DNA of 64,000 bases from Clitoria ternatea (GCA_037962975.1 CM075669.1:187930501-187994500), one strand, 5' to 3'. Positions 11,994 through 24,705 are shown, counted from the first letter of the stretch. Numbers and translations are program-made. Notes: a model not told the origin generated them from the sequence alone.

Positions 11994-13180
11994 ATCGCTG
12001 TAACACCCCGAATTTTAAAATATAGGAAGATAAATTAGGAAAATAAATGTTGGATAATTAACTTTGGGCTAATAAATATCCCAAAATTCTTGAAATGATT
12101 TAAAGAAGGTTTTTCGAAACTGTTGGTGAAATATGGTGGTCAGATGAGATGAAAACTGACCCGGATAAAATATAGGTGTCGGACCAAGTATCTCCGATTG
12201 AGATGCCGTTGGTCAGGGCCGTAGATAATGTTAATGGGATTCCGAATTTATATTCGGAATAATTTTTAGAATATGTTTTGGGCCCGAACGGCGAACCTGT
12301 TTGTTAAAAAACAGAAGAGTTAGTGAAGAATGGGTAAATTAAGTGTTAAATTCCCATTTTCCTTTCATAAGTCGGTTGCACTTTCTTCTTTCACGTTGAC
12401 ATCCTTCTTCTTATCTTCTTCTTCATGTCTATTTCTTCTTCTTCATAATTCCTATTCCTCTTTCTTTTGAATTCAAAAATTAAAAGGAGATATCTCTTCT
12501 TTCTCCATTCTTAACCTTCAAGGACTTTAAGAAAGCTTGGAAACTAAAATATTTTCTCCTCCTTCCTTCTCAAATTCGTGTGAACCTCTTCATCTTTTGC
12601 AAATTCACTCTTTTCTTCTCTTGAGGTAAGGTTATGATCATTTTCTATGTATATAAGTATATAGTTGAGGTTTGGTTGAAGTTTTGGTGTTAGAACACAA
12701 CAAATGTATGAGAAATGTTGAGGAAAACTTAAAAGTGGAACCCTAAAGATAAGTTGACATAAATACAAGCTTATGAATGATTAGTGAGGTAGTTATAATT
12801 ATGGTAAGAAAAGAAGGAGGTATATGAGCATTTATGAAGGTTGGTGGGTTGGTGAAAACTTTAAATTTGAATCCAAGGAGGAAAGGTAGAATATTAAAGG
12901 ATATTGTAATTAATGAAGAAATTAGCATTTGTTGATGGGAAGAATGATATAAATGAGGTGGTAGATACATTAAATGATGATAAAGTTGATTTAAAGATAT
13001 AATAGGTAGGAACTCACCAAGGTGTTGGTGGAGACCTACTAGGTGAAATAACCCAATAATTAGGTTGTAGCCTTTGATACTAAGGGATTGTAATTCAAGG
13101 AAAGGAATTCCCGAAGCCTAAGTAGGCAAACGAATGAAATTGGTAAATAGTTTTCACATGATAAGAATCATGTGTACACC

Positions 13181-13183
<3 letters not shown>

Positions 13184-13221
<38 letters not shown>
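13184..13221. repeat. (TA)n microsatellite
   Basis: About 19 uninterrupted TA units inside the nested solo LTR. Confidence 0.95.
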
Positions 13222-13223
<2 letters not shown>

Positions 13224-14829
13224 AATTGGTATTTGAATAAATGATTGATGTGGCCCTATATATGATTGGTGTAGGGCTTGGCAATATTGGTGAAGCAGGA
13301 ACATCAACCCCAGAGGTCTACTTCTCTTGAGGTAGGAGAGGGGTGTATTTTCTAAATGCATGAAAATTGTACTGATAATATATGTATTAATGTAGTATGA
13401 CATGTTTGAGTGGTTAAAGGTGATGTTATGTGTATGTGAAGTGAATTGTGTATGATGATGTGAATTTAGTGTTATGTGATGAAGCCTATGTGTGGCTATG
13501 GATGACTTATTATGTGTGGTACATGGTTGAGTTCACATGAAGATTGATTCTTGTGTATGAGTTGATGGAAAATTGTGTGGTTGAGAATGAATATACCCTA
13601 GATGAAAGGGTAGGGTAATCCAAATGAGCTTGAAGCATGCATGAGTATTTTGTATACATGGCATGACATGCATATTATGATGATGTTGATAAGTGGTTGT
13701 GATCACTTGATGTTGAAATGAAAGGCCCTGCGGGACCAATGAGATTGAATGCCCATGGTTGCGGTCATGAGGCTGAAGTACCCCTTGCGAGGAGGGAAAC
13801 CTATATGAAATGTTTATGAGGCGGGAGTACCCCTTGCGAGGAGGGAAACCTATGTGAAATATTGAACGTGGTTGCGATCACGAGAAGCACCTTGTGAGGT
13901 TGCTAGAGGGAGTACCCCTTGCGAGGTGGGAAACCATTGAGAATGAGTATGTGATATGGTGGTTGCGATCACCCGAGGAAGTGAAATCGGATCCGTGCAT
14001 ATGCATTTTCATGACATTAGCATGTGCATCAGTTTGAAAGCATGGTATAGTGTGATACTTGATGATGAGATATGAATGGAAACTCCCTTTTTAATTACTA
14101 AATTGTGATGGTGGATTGATTGATAGATTTCTAAGAGAATCAGGAAATAGTTGTATTAGAATGAAAAATTGATGATTGATTAATTGATATTAAATAAACT
14201 CCTCTTGAGAAGGAGATAGTTGTATTGCATTCATGCATATATTGTTCTATTTATTGGATTTTCGTCATTGAGAAAGTATACTCACTCTCCCTGTGGTATA
14301 TCTTTTTAGCTCCTGTGTTGTAGGTATTGCTTTGGAGCTATTGTGGAGGAGGAGTGTGAAGAAGGCCCCTTTTGGTAAAGAATGCCTTGGCCGGCAATAT
14401 TTTGGTTTACAAAGATATGTGGAATAAGTGTAATGTATATGGTACAATATATGTTGACATAGTGTGGATTTAGAATGGATAATGGTATGAATGATAAGTT
14501 TAGGAGGTCATGGAGGAAAATGAGATCTTTGTTTATGACTCATTTTCAATCATGACCCTATGGATGAATGAATGATGAAACTCTCTATATCTTGATGAAT
14601 GAATGAAGTTTATATATGGAATGTTAGATTTATGAAATGGAGGAGTTAGTGAGTTGATTTATACAATAGATGAGTTGTAATGGGACTTGATAAGAATGAC
14701 TTATTAGAACAAGTCTCAAATGTGAAATATGTTATATATGAAGTGTTGAAATTAGGTAAATTTGATTAGAATGAGTTTTGGTGTTAAGAGTTGAGTAAAT
14801 TTCTGCATTTCCCTGTTTTTCTGTCAAAC

Positions 14830-15376
14830 TCGCTCAGGCGAGAGGGCTTCTCGCTCAAGCGAGAATGCCCCTGTATCAATTTTTGGATTCTAGATGATTT
14901 TCGCTCAAGCGAGAATGGGACTCGCTCAAGCGAGATCGTCCCAGCATCAGTGTTGGGCCATTATTCCAATTTCGCTCAAGCGGTTGTGCAAGTCGCTCAA
15001 GCGAAATTACATTAGAATCAGAGTTTGGACCTTGGTTGGTGTTCGCTCAGGCGAGTTGAGGATTCGCCCAAGCGAGAGGGTTTTGGTCTCAGGTTTTGCT
15101 CTCGGGTTTATCAGGAAATTGCTCTCGGGAGCAATCTCGCTTAAGCGAGGATAGTGTCGCCCGAGCGAGTGAGCGTGGAGTGGGTTCTGGGTGTTTTTCG
15201 CCTTATGCTCGCTGGCTTCGCCCAAGCGAGGATTGTGTTACTCGCTCAAGCGAGTTGGGTTTGCTTGAGCAAAGTGGCCCTGAACTTCTACTTTCTTCTT
15301 TCGCTCAGCATTTTAAGGTTCGCCCAAGCGTGCTATGCGAAGCTCGCTCAAGCGAATTGGGATTTCGCTCGAGCGA
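14830..15376 (+). repeat. TCGCTCAAGCGA palindrome array
   Basis: Sixteen recognisable copies of the near-palindrome TCGCTCAAGCGA start at 14830, 14851, 14901, 14922, 14972, 14993, 15043, 15064, 15137, 15157, 15218, 15242, 15301, 15320, 15344 and 15365. The first eight follow a strict 21/50 alternation (period 71); later copies are less regular. Spacer DNA between copies is poorly conserved but keeps traces of a common ATCAGNGTTGG part. Confidence 0.9.
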
Positions 15377-15776
15377 GAGGGACCTGATTCTCCCAAAAAG
15401 CTTGAAATATATTATTTTATTTCTTTTTCTTCTTACTAATCCATGATTCTATCTTACTTCATGATCACTTTGGGATAACCTTGGCTATTAAATTTCAAAT
15501 GAATGACCTCTTAAGAATTCAATTCCATAATGTTATTTTACCAAAGATTCTTCCGCTTTTAATTAATAATGGATTTCTTAAGAATAATTCCTTCAACTTA
15601 CCTTCTCATATCTTCATATATGAGATAGGTCTCTGATAGATCCAGGGAATTTGTTAAATGGCTTCACCACCCACATGTTTTAGAGATTAATAATAATAAA
15701 AACGCAAAAAATTTACCCCTATTTTTGGGATGTCACAATCGCAACCACATTTCAAGATTATGCCATGCCATGAATA

Positions 15777-16194
15777 CAAGGGTATTCATATTACATACAT
15801 TATATCATAACATTATCATCACTCCGGGATACACCCTTCGTGGCACCCCGTAAGGTGATTCATTTCAACAACAATTTTTAAATATCATCATCACTCAGGG
15901 ATACACCCTTCGTGGCACCCCGTAAGGTCATTCATTTCAACAACAGATATCAATTATCATCATCACTCAGGGATACACCCTTCGTGGCACCCCGTAAGGT
16001 GATTCATTTCAACAATAGATATCAATTATCATCATCAATCAGGGATACACCCTTCGTGGTACCCCGCAAGGTGATTCATTTCACAATAAATATCAAAATA
16101 TCATCATCACTCAGGGATACACCCTTCGTGGCACCCCGCAAGGTGATTCATTGTGATCGCAACCACATTTCAAGATTATGCCATGCTATGAATG
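15777..16194. repeat. 418-bp tandem duplication with second 72-bp repeat block
   Basis: The segment from CAAGGGTATTCAT (15777) repeats the one that begins at 11615 and continues after the nested LTR to 15776. It again carries five 72-bp units (starts 15826, 15898, 15970, 16042, 16114). The other LTR has one block with four units (from 23320), so the duplication arose in this LTR only. The join reads GAATACAAGGG. Confidence 0.85.
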
Positions 16195-17017
16195 CAAAAT
16201 GCAATAATGCATATGCCAATCAACCTCGCACGGATATCTCACCCTCTCAATTAGGGGTATATTTTATATTTGGTTTTTATTATCATTGGCATACAATCAA
16301 TCACAAGGCCCCTCAAGGCACAACATTCACATTTCCATAAATCCCCACATGGCAATCATAGCATATCAATCATCATAGCATTTATCCACACATGGAAACC
16401 AATAAGATATCTCAAAACATGAATTCAACAATCATCATTGCATCTTATACATACAAGTCAATACTTGTATTAATCATATTAGCACCACACTAATCAAAAA
16501 TAGCAAACACTGCTTATTCAAGGGCATGTTCAACAACAACATCCCTTTCCATTCAATAACATCATTTATCATTCAATATATGTGGTATCCTTAACTTTTA
16601 ATCATCATCGACACTATATCAAATCCATTGATTTATACACTCATTGCCATTCAATTGTCCTCTCATTAATTTCGTCATTACACAAGGTGTGTTATGTAAC
16701 CATATCACTTACTTTCCATCATGATTCACAATATATCCATAGTGGTGAAACACATATGTATTCATAACATAGCATAGGCATACACATACCTCACTAAGGC
16801 CTTAAGCTATTCCTCAATCACCACTAAGACAAACCACACCTATACCCCTAGTGAATTCGCTTGCAATTATTCCAAAAATATACATGGGATTGGAGGAAGG
16901 TTTCAGAATACCTCATTTAATTGTCAAGTAGGCCTAAAGGACCAAGGAGGACAAGATAAGTACTCAAAAGAAGTAAGCATGCAATTCCTAAATTGATTTA
17001 ATCATTTTAGCTAGTTA

Positions 17018-17278
17018 TAATCGATTACGGGGAAGTAGCTAATCGATTACACTACTTCTGTAGGTGGTATAATGTATCAGGTGTTGTGCATAATCGATTA
17101 CGAGACTAGAGTAATCGATTACCTTGTTTCTGTTTTAGTACATAATCGATTACACCTTCGAATGCAATCGATTACATTGGTTCTAGACAGCCCATAATCG
17201 ATTACAGTATGTTTCCTAATCGATTAGATGAAGGACGGAGGCCTAGTAATCGATTATACCTTATAGGCTAATCGATTA
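17018..17278 (-). repeat. TAATCGATTA palindrome-dimer array (LARD 3' LTR)
   Basis: Ten copies of TAATCGATTA (one begins with C) start at 17018, 17040, 17091, 17112, 17143, 17165, 17195, 17217, 17247 and 17269. Distances are 22, 51, 21, 31, 22, 30, 22, 30, 22: pairs at 21-22 bp separated by about 30 or 51 bp. In the element's sense the array follows a conserved leader (17281-17600) found next to the arrays at 24441, 31215 and 45917. Confidence 0.95.
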
Positions 17279-19494
17279 CGCCCTGTCATTCTGTAGAAAT
17301 TATGCAGATTTTGCACCAAAAATGAACTTCTCAACTACCAAAACCCATGCAAACGATATCGGAATGTCACCAAATTTTGACACAGGCTAAAACACATTAA
17401 TTGTGGCGTGTAGCCACCGGCCTCACTCAAAAATACTTTAAAATGAGTGACTTATCCGCATAAATGCGTCTTACCCATTTTGAGGCACTTTTGTGCAGCT
17501 CAAGGGCCTATTCTCAATAGAATTGGCCCACTCCAGTTTCTACAAGTTATAAACTATGCATAGAAGCTATTGGAACTATCCCATGCCATTCAATCCTCAT
17601 AAAACTCTATTTGGCTCTATTAGTTCCTTAATTATGCATTAATGTCAATACCTAATTTCACATTTTGAGCATTTTCTCTACCAATATAAACATTAATGCC
17701 AACAAATGGGCCTTAGCCTTTCATTACCAATATTCATTCGTCAAAATTGCATGGAATTCTAAATTCACATGGTATATGCATACTTCAACCCCTCATGGGT
17801 TATTCATCATCATATTTACACATATATTATCACCAATAGACAACAATTTACTATTCACATCATTTCACTATAATCATGGCAAGGCAATAATGAGTATCAT
17901 GACATACAATAATCATCAATTATATAACTCATGCAATTTGAATGTAAACTCCTCTCCTACCTCGAGGCAAGAACCGCAACGATTCCAATGCTCTAAATGC
18001 TCCGCCGCATTATCTGGAATACAATCTACACAACATACATATGCATTCATACAATTAATAAGCCATCGTAATTCTAAACATTTGCTAGCTTATCATAAAG
18101 CTCAACATCAAGTCCTAAACTTGCTAAACACCAATTTATGCCATTTTGTTAGGCTTCGGGAATTCCTTTCCCAAAACCAAGATTCTCTAGATCTTAAAGA
18201 CTAACTAAACCCAACAACATCATCATCTCATCCATTTCATAATGTAATCCCAAATCACCTCAATTCTTCAAACATAATAATTATCATCGTCTATTATCGT
18301 AACTAATGACACCCAACATTGAATATTTCATATACCCCTCCTTAAAATTAATTCTTCTACTCCCTCACATTCCATATTCATATTAACACCTATCTATAGG
18401 TTTCACCATCAATGGTTCTACATTATTTTAAGCCACATTCAATCTTAAACATCATCTATTCACTTTCAATTTAACCTCCTAACCACAATACATATATTCC
18501 CTCAGATTCTTAGGACAAGAGTTTTCATCAAAACTCAACAACCATTATCAAGATTCGTCAATTCATCATCAATGGCTATCTCTCATCATTAACATCATTC
18601 TCTAACATCATTAAACATAAATTCTACTCACATTTTACATTTCCCCCAATATATTAAAGTTAGGGTTCCATTAAAACCCAACCATCACCACAAATAATCA
18701 ATTCCAATCTTTCCAAGACCCATTCTAAAGCATAAATCATTAATACCTATCAATTGGCCAAAAGCCCCAAATTCCTAAACCTAGGGTTTTCATCATAAAT
18801 ACTTCCTCTCATAACCCACATGCATTTAAACTCTCTCCCAACACCTACAACTCATAACCAAAGGTTTAAGCTCTTGAAAAATGGTAAGAAGCTTACCTCA
18901 AGAGAAGAAAGAGGCAGCTCCCAAGAGAGGGGGAGGGCCACACGAAGAGGGGGAGAGTTCCAGCTACAAGCTTCTTCTTCAAGCTCCTAAGAAGACGAAA
19001 ATGGTGTAGGAGGAGAGGGCCACCATTAGCTTAGGGTTTTGGAGAGAAGAAGAAGAAGAAGAAGAAGAGGAGAAGGAGAAGAGATAAAGGGAAGAGGATA
19101 GAAAGAAGGAGAAGAAGTGGTGTGAAAACAAAGAGAGGGAGGAGAGTTTGCTTTTAAGTTTTTACCCCTCATTAAAATTTTACTGTTTTATAATATTCAG
19201 GATCTCTATTCGGGCTGGATATATTATCCAAAAATTATTCCGAAGATATATTCGAATTCCCAATAATATTCTTAACAGCCCTGACCAACGGTATCTCAAT
19301 TGGAGATACCTGGTCTGACACCCATATCTTCACCGGGTATAATTTAACTCTTAAAGCCCCAATAAATTATAAATAATCCTCATAAATCTCAATTTAATTA
19401 TTTCAATATTTTTGGGACACTTATTAACCTATTTATAATTATTTAATATTTATTCCTCCTATTTAATCATTTTTATAAAATTCGGGGTGTTACA

Positions 19495-22088
19495 ATCCAC
19501 CCTACCTAAAAGAAATTTCATCCTTGAAATTTAACATCGGCATATACCGTAAGGCCACACTTTGGACCGCACACCATCAGAGTTCACTGACACCATAAAA
19601 CAACATCAGACTTCCCAAAGTCCATCAAGACATGTTCCTCATCATTTCATCATTCTCAACATAAAACTTTTTATGTCCAAGCGTGTCATATGTCACCGAT
19701 CACGACTCGTCCAACAGAGCTCACATGTTCATACTCGGTACGACCAGATAGGCTCAATACATTCACCATAAGCAATTACAACCCTACACCTGCCCGGCCT
19801 ATGTGTTGCTGCATCTGACATACAGGAAGGAGCCCCAATCCCGTAGTGGTTACCACAAACACATAAAGTCAGTGCATAAGTGCATGTTGCCACAATACCT
19901 ATGGCATGTAAGGCCATATCGGGACCAGTACTTTGTATGCCCAGTACTCATGTTGGTCATTCTTATTCTAATAACATCAATTCATAAGAGACTTAGTAAC
20001 CATTCACACAAGTCCACAACTCACTTATTCATATCTCATTGTCGTTATACAATTAATCCGACATAATTCACGTCATACCAATCATCAAGTATTAACTAAC
20101 ATCACCTTAAATTGGCGTACCAACCATAGATTTTCAATCCTTACAAGGTAAACATCCCATCATCGGACTTCATCCATCTAAAACCATGGTCAAATAGCCT
20201 AAAATTCTTATCTCACTTACATATTGTTAGTTTTAAATCAATTCAAGCCATAAAAGATTCACCAAACTCTTATCAAGTAGGTTACTTAATCTTATAATAA
20301 GCTTTCACATTAGGAATTCTCCTCATAGATCACAACCAAAGCTCATAAATTAGACGTACATCTCATATAGTACCATATCACTATGTGCTTTCTATCATCA
20401 ATATAGCACCTTTCAAATAAAATGGGGGGTAATGACATGATCAAATTTCCATTCACCGACTCACAATCACACATGTCATCTTTATGTCATATTGTGATCC
20501 ATAGCTAATTTCATAATCACAACGTCAAAGGCATATAATTTAGCCTAAGGTCACACTACAAAATCTCATATCTCATCCAATGCCAAATTATACCTCAAAT
20601 TTCAACGTTATTATTCATCAATCATCAGGGGTTACATTCATCATTCGCATTCTATTTCATGCCGGCTCTAACCTCAATAATTCATTACACAATCAATCTT
20701 ATTATGGATCTACTAACCATGAGGTTTAACAATTCACCAACTTACAAAGTCCAAGGGGTCACCTAGCACCCATCCTGGAATACTCCCACAACACACAACG
20801 TCATTGTATAAATGGCTCGAAAAAATAATATAGAGCCTAAACCACCATAGGGTCAATTAAATCAATCATCCATAAGGTTTAATCATGCAAGATCAGGCCA
20901 AATCAACAGGGTCATCACACCTAGTGGCTTAAAATCAAATCAATCATTCACTCGGTACAAAACCGAGTTCAACCCAATGGGTGCATATGCAGTTTCATAT
21001 TTCACTACCTTATCATTTTATCATCTATTCAAGTTCCCAATCTAGGGAGATACAACAAATCACTTGTATCGTGTAACATATAAGGTCCTTGTGCCAAATG
21101 ATATAAAATCCATCCTTCAAAACTTGGCACAACTAAGCATTTCAATTCATAGACATTCACACTAGGGGATTCTTTCCCTATCATTCATTTAATCAACTCA
21201 AGCATATGAGTTTCATTTCATTTAACAAGCACTCCTTGGCTAGATGCCACATGCATAATGCATGTAAGAGACCTAACCAATAATTTAATTTCAAGGTGCG
21301 TATGCACATCAAGGTCTCGACATATATGGTCTACTACTATATCAATTCATTTCTCAATACCCCCTATCCATGATCAACACATGGCATAAATCCATCATCA
21401 TATCAATTTATATCTCGTATTTTATATTCATCAACTCAATATTTCATTTCCATGGTTAACATCCAACATGGATCTATCATCAAATCAATTTTATACTCAA
21501 CGTATAAGCATCACTATATAATCACAATATATTCGTCAATGGAAGGAAATAGGGTAAGGAATTTTGCCGGACTTACACAAATAAACATATCATTCACATC
21601 GAGGAATTCATCTATATGCATTCAATCTCATAATTTCATTAAGCTTTCCAATGAGCAGCTATGCTCCACAAGTGCATCATACGACCTAAATGATAAAGGG
21701 TATACTCCCAATAAACAACAGCCACATCTTATGAATCACAATCTCACAAAGAGTCCTCAATGAGTATCAATCCCAACTCGACTCTAATGATTCACAATAA
21801 TTCCTCAATAAGCAATAATGCCCTTATAATCAATTCATATTTCTTAGATAACTACTCATCCGTAAGTCCATATAGGGCAATCAATATCCCTACATATCAT
21901 CATCCTCTAGATAATTATCACTCTTAAATCTCTACAGGACAACCATATTCTGATGAACACCAAAATATTTCAATATTGAGCAACCCTGCTCCAACCATCT
22001 TGTAATATCAATTCAATTTAGAGTAACCACACTCTGATGATAATTAACAAATCTAATTCAGAGCAAAACCACGCTCTGATACCACCAA
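19495..22088 (-). other. Non-coding interior of the LARD
   Basis: 2.6 kb between the two LTRs. On the minus strand no gag, protease or polymerase motif can be read and no long ORF exists. At the low-coordinate end a purine-rich TTTTAGGTAGGGTGGAT (minus strand, about 19495-19511) next to the LTR is the likely polypurine tract. ATTTCAAGGATGAAATTTC just before it matches the usual end of Del/Tekay-type polyproteins. Confidence 0.8.
22073..22084 (-). other. LARD primer binding site, initiator Met tRNA type
   Basis: Minus-strand TGGTATCAGAGC, four bases (TTGG) from the 5' LTR end at 22089. It fixes the element's orientation. Confidence 0.9.
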
Positions 22089-23319
22089 TGTAGCGCCCCA
22101 ATTTTCTGGACTCAGATCCCGATGTAATCAAGATAATAATTAATACAAATACGGGTAAATTTTTTCTTTTCTTTTTGCATTCTAAAGTAAGTCCAATGTC
22201 ACACCGAAACCCGAATCACAGAAAACTGAAAGCGTGCGATTTAATAAGATATAACTAGATCGATAGCTAACTTGCCCATAACGGTATACAAAATAATAGA
22301 GTTTACAGCGGAAGAAGAATGTGTATACCGGGCATATGCCTAGTCCCATATATGAAGATATGAGAAAAGGCCCAAGCAATCATACAATTTCATAATATAA
22401 GCCTATTAGGCTACAATCGACCATGCACCTGAAGTATAATTATATATCATCAAATGTAGGAAGTCTATACATGAGACATCCATCACCAGATGGCATCAAT
22501 CTAATCATCACTTACTTGCTAAACATATAATCTACGTATCCATCACCAGATAGTATCAATCTAATCATCACTTACATACTAAACTTATATTCACCATTCA
22601 CAAATTCAAAAGATTATCTTATACATATCTAAATTCACTAAGTCCTCAATATCATCACATACCATTTATTCAATACATTAAAGTTCACAGTTGATGCTAG
22701 CCAAGACACTTCCATTACCACTATTTACCTTCGCCAAAACTTCAATTCAAAGTCTCATCCCAGCCCATGCTAACCCTGCATCACAATGCTAAAAAGGAGA
22801 CCACATGGGAGAGTGAGTTATACATTCAAAATGACTAATATAAATATATTGTGATTATGTGTACATGCATACAATCATCATGTGTGCTTTGTTATAACAC
22901 CATTAGACTATCATTCAATCATCATCACATTATTATAATAGGCATACAAGCCTCATGAATCACAATTCACAACATAAGCAAGCACAAGCACATACACAAT
23001 CACATTGCCACTTATCAACAAGGGCATTCACAATCATTATCATCATCTTATTTAATCTTTATTCCATTCCTCCTCACAAGGGGTCTTTCATCTCTCGTGG
23101 TCATCCCATCTCAAATGCCATGCATCTATGGTTAATGCATATATCAACTGTTTAATGCATATGCAATGGATCCATTTCATTCAATTAGGTGATCGCAACC
23201 GCCATATCAATCATTTCATAATCTATATATCAATTGTCATCACGTCGGTTTCTCTTTTCGTGGAACCTCGCAAGGGTATTCATATTACATACATTATATC
23301 ATAACATTATCATCACTCC

Positions 23320-23572
23320 GGGATACACCCTTTGTGGCACCCCGCAAGGTGATTCATTTCAACAACAATTTTCAAATATCATCATCACTCAGGGATACAC
23401 CCTTCGTGGCACCCCGTAAGGTGATTCATTTCAAACACAGATATTAATTATCATCATCACTCAGGGATACACCCTTTGTGGTACCCCGCAAGGTGATTCA
23501 TTTCACAATAAATATCAAAATATCAACATCACTCAGGGATTCACCCTTCGTGGCACCCCGCAAGGTGATTCA
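23320..23572. repeat. 72-bp tandem repeat, four units (LARD 5' LTR)
   Basis: Units start at 23320, 23392, 23464 and 23536, again exactly 72 bp apart, homologous to the blocks at 11664 and 15826. Confidence 0.95.
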
Positions 23573-24440
23573 TTGTGATCGCAACCATATTTCAAGATTA
23601 TGCCATGCCATGAATGCAAAATGCAATAATGCATATGCCAATCAACCTCGCAAGGATATCTCACCCTCTCAATTAGGGGTATATTTTATATTTGGTTTTT
23701 ATTATCATTGGCATACAATCAATCACAAGGCCCCTCAAGGCACAACATTCACATTTTCATAAATCCCCACATGGCAATCATAGCATATCAATCATCATAG
23801 CATTTATCCACACATGGAAACCAATAAGATATCTCAAAAACATGAATTCAACAATCATCATTGCATCTTATACATACAAGTCAATACTTGTATTAATCAT
23901 ATTAGCACCACACTAATCAAAAATAGCAAACACTGCTTATTCAAAGGCATGTTCAACAACAACGTCCCTTTTCATTCAATAACATCATTTATCATTCAAT
24001 ATATGTGGTATCCTTAACTTTTAATCATCATCGACACTATATCAAATCCATTGATTTATACACTCATTGCCATTCAATTGTCCTCTTATTAATTTTGTCA
24101 TTACACAAGGTGTGTCATGTAACCATATCACTTACTTTCCATCATGATTCACAATATATCCATAGTGGTGAAACACATATGTATTCATAACATAGCATAG
24201 GCGTACACATACCTCGCCAAGGCCTTAAGCTATTCCTCAATCACCACTAAGACAAACCACACCTATACCCCTAGTGTATTCACTTGCAATTATTCCAAAA
24301 ATATACATGGGATTGGAGGAAGGTTTCAGAATACCCTATTTAATTGTCAAGTAGGCCTAAAGGACCAAGGAGGACAAGATAAGTACTCAAAAGAAGTAAG
24401 CATGCAATTCCTAAACTGATTTAATCATTTTAGCTAGTTA

Positions 24441-24705
24441 TAATCGATTACGGGGAAGGAGCTAATCGATTACACTACTTCTGTAGGTGGTATAATGTAT
24501 CAGGTGTTGTGCATAATCGATTACGAGACTAGAGTAATCGATTACCTTGTTTCTGTTTTAGTACATAATCGATTACACCTTCGAATACAATCGATTACAT
24601 TGGTTCTAGACAGCCCATAATCGATTACAGTCTGTTTCCCAAACGATTAGATGAAGGACAGAGGCCTAGTAATCGATTATACCTTATAGGCTAATCGATT
24701 ACGCC
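24441..24705 (-). repeat. TAATCGATTA palindrome-dimer array (LARD 5' LTR)
   Basis: Same array as at 17018-17278 in the partner LTR, with the same spacing. One copy near 24640 has decayed to AAACGATTA. Confidence 0.95.

Larger units (their letters stand above)
11999..15737 (+). mobile_element. Solo LTR, 3.74 kb, nested in the LARD 3' LTR
   Basis: It runs from TGTAACACCCCG at 11999 to GGGATGTCACA at 15737 and is flanked by the perfect duplication ATCGC (11994-11998 and 15738-15742). There is no second LTR or interior, so it is a solo LTR left by recombination. Landmarks in order: GAGATGCCGTTGGTCAGGGC near 12200, CT-rich leader 12400-12620, donor-like AGGTAAG at 12624, TA microsatellite at 13184-13221, GTACCCCTTGCGAGG blocks 13780-13935, acceptor-like box near 14300-14322, GCCTTGGCCGGCAATATT near 14384, TCGCTCAAGCGA array 14830-15376, CTCATATCTTCATATATGAG near 15604. 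It lies opposite in sense to its host. Confidence 0.9.
10435..19494 (-). repeat. 3' LTR of the LARD, with nested solo LTR
   Basis: Left LTR on the map, 3' LTR in the element's sense. Without the nested LTR and its duplicated target it is about 5.3 kb, some 490 bp longer than the other LTR. The excess is mostly a 418-bp tandem duplication carrying the 72-bp repeat block. It contains the TAATCGATTA palindrome array (17018-17278), a CT-rich 5' part near 18840-19140, and a donor-like AGGTAAG on the minus strand at 18892-18898. Confidence 0.85.

Noticed and set aside
11750..12025. ORFs reading APRKVIHFNNRYQ repeats (also 15912-16340 and 23478-23762)
   Set aside because: They are translations of the 72-bp tandem repeat; a unit length divisible by three keeps any stop-free frame open. 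They lie antisense to the LARD.
17018..17278. CRISPR-like look of the palindrome arrays (leader, short palindromic repeats, variable spacers)
   Set aside because: The setting is a plant genome full of LTR elements, repeats are only 10-12 bp, spacers are of two or three fixed lengths and keep traces of tandem-repeat ancestry, and there are no cas genes.
17665..18204. 179-codon ORF in the LARD LTR (partner 162 codons at 25115-25603)
   Set aside because: It is antisense to the element, His/Asn/Ser-rich as expected from the AT-rich DNA, has no domain, and differs in length between the two LTRs.
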